A stretch of DNA of 64,000 bases from Zygnema cylindricum (taxonomy: Eukaryota > Streptophyta > Zygnematophyceae > Zygnematales > Zygnemataceae). The stretch is from the NCBI GenBank assembly GCA_037447655.1, contig JBBHKE010003483.1:1-64000 (forward strand), in the 5' to 3' direction. Within the stretch, counting starts at the first letter, position 1; each line of letters begins with the position of its first letter. Under the pieces are notes generated by a model. It made no database searches and was not told the DNA's origin. It was given only the letters and a program-made list of their open reading frames with translations. Shown piece by piece: positions 63,395 through 64,000 of the stretch. The position numbers were made by a program, and so were the translations under genes.

Positions 63395-64000
63395 TTCGCG
63401 TCCTTCCGGTTCATGTTCAAACTTTACATAAAATCAACTCGCGAGGTGATTTAAAAAAGTTCCATGAGGTGAGCGAAAAGGAATATGTTGTCGCACTTGT
63501 CGGAAGTTTTTTACAATTTTTGAGCGCGGAGTACCCAAAAAAAAAACCCACTACACGTTTCCAGCACGTGCGTACTGTTTTCTGGGCGCTGATTTCCGTA
63601 CAGGGACCGTGGAGGGGTCTCGACCAACCGACGCCATTTCGCAAAAGCGAAGTCCGTGAAAGCGCCTCTCTCCCTCTTCCTCTCCTGCTACCGCGTCTAT
63701 CTCACAATTCTTGCAATGAAAAACGTCAATAATGGTACTAAATGAAAGACCTCTAAAAACAATTTCTTTTTACTATATTTGGATGTATTTTGATGGCAAG
63801 TAGAGTGAGAAAAGACTAAAAAACAAAATCGGGAAACCATGGCGGAAAGTTTTAGAATTTGTGACGTCGACGCTGTCATAATTTGAGCGTGTCGTCAAAA
63901 TGTCACAAACCCTTAACATCTACAATGTCACAAGTAGCTAGACCTCTACAACCGTCGCTATTTTGTAAATGTCATCAATTGTCGCGAGTTTTGTAGTCGT
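63395..64000. repeat. dispersed about 0.6-kb repeat, copy 2
   Basis: Counterpart of 6300-6915: aactcgcgaggtgattt, a polypyrimidine patch, gatggcaagtagagtgagaaaag, gtgacgtcgacg, acaatgtcacaa and aatgtcatcaattgtcgc occur in the same order. Runs off the window end. Confidence 0.6.

Noticed and set aside
1-64000. CRISPR arrays, bacterial operons, rRNA or organellar genes
   Set aside because: None seen; repeats here are microsatellites, LTRs and MITEs with eukaryotic features.

Overview
This is a nuclear eukaryotic window dominated by transposable elements. Gene fragments have spliced, phase-matched exons. There are full LTR retrotransposons, MITE-like elements with target-site duplications, a tRNA-like pol III unit and many AT-rich or polypyrimidine microsatellites. 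A receptor with one leucine-rich repeat (LRR) per exon and phase-2 introns, copia and chromodomain-gypsy elements, and G-box-like ACACGTGGC sites in LTRs all suggest a green plant or streptophyte alga. The species cannot be named from sequence alone. No bacterial gene, CRISPR array or rRNA was seen.

Layout. 0-4 kb: 3' part of a plus-strand LRR/EGF-like receptor gene, with a long TTATTG microsatellite exactly where a membrane span is expected. 4-7.5 kb: 14-bp minisatellites, a tandem repeat containing a tRNA-shaped unit, and a dispersed 0.6-kb repeat. 7.5-40.3 kb: a nested retrotransposon cluster. RLC-1 (copia, open polyprotein, 5-bp duplication) sits inside the LTR of an older copia-type element, RLC-X. 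RLG-1 is a minus-strand Ty3/gypsy chromovirus with an extra ORF after pol. RLC-2 is a remnant whose 3' LTR is split by RLC-3. RLC-4 is an internally deleted derivative whose gag is split by a solo LTR. RLC-5 is a decayed minus-strand copy. 40.3-55.3 kb: mostly unassigned AT-rich DNA with four hAT-like MITEs, a 60-bp-TIR hairpin MITE, and one long intronless minus-strand reading frame (46.6-49.5 kb) for a very acidic, Arg/Lys-patched protein broken by one homopolymer-length change. 55.3-62.8 kb: RLC-6, a young copia copy with only two obvious lesions, inserted in a second LTR family (LTR-B). 63.4-64 kb: second copy of the dispersed 0.6-kb repeat.

How it fits together. The copia copies share one LTR family (about 1.05 kb, TG...CA) and one polyprotein order (gag, zinc knuckle, protease, integrase, RT, RNase H). 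Their primer-binding site matches the anticodon arm of initiator tRNA-Met, the half-tRNA priming known from Drosophila copia. RLG-1 instead uses the usual 3' end of the same tRNA. Element ages and order of insertion can be read from duplications and interruptions.
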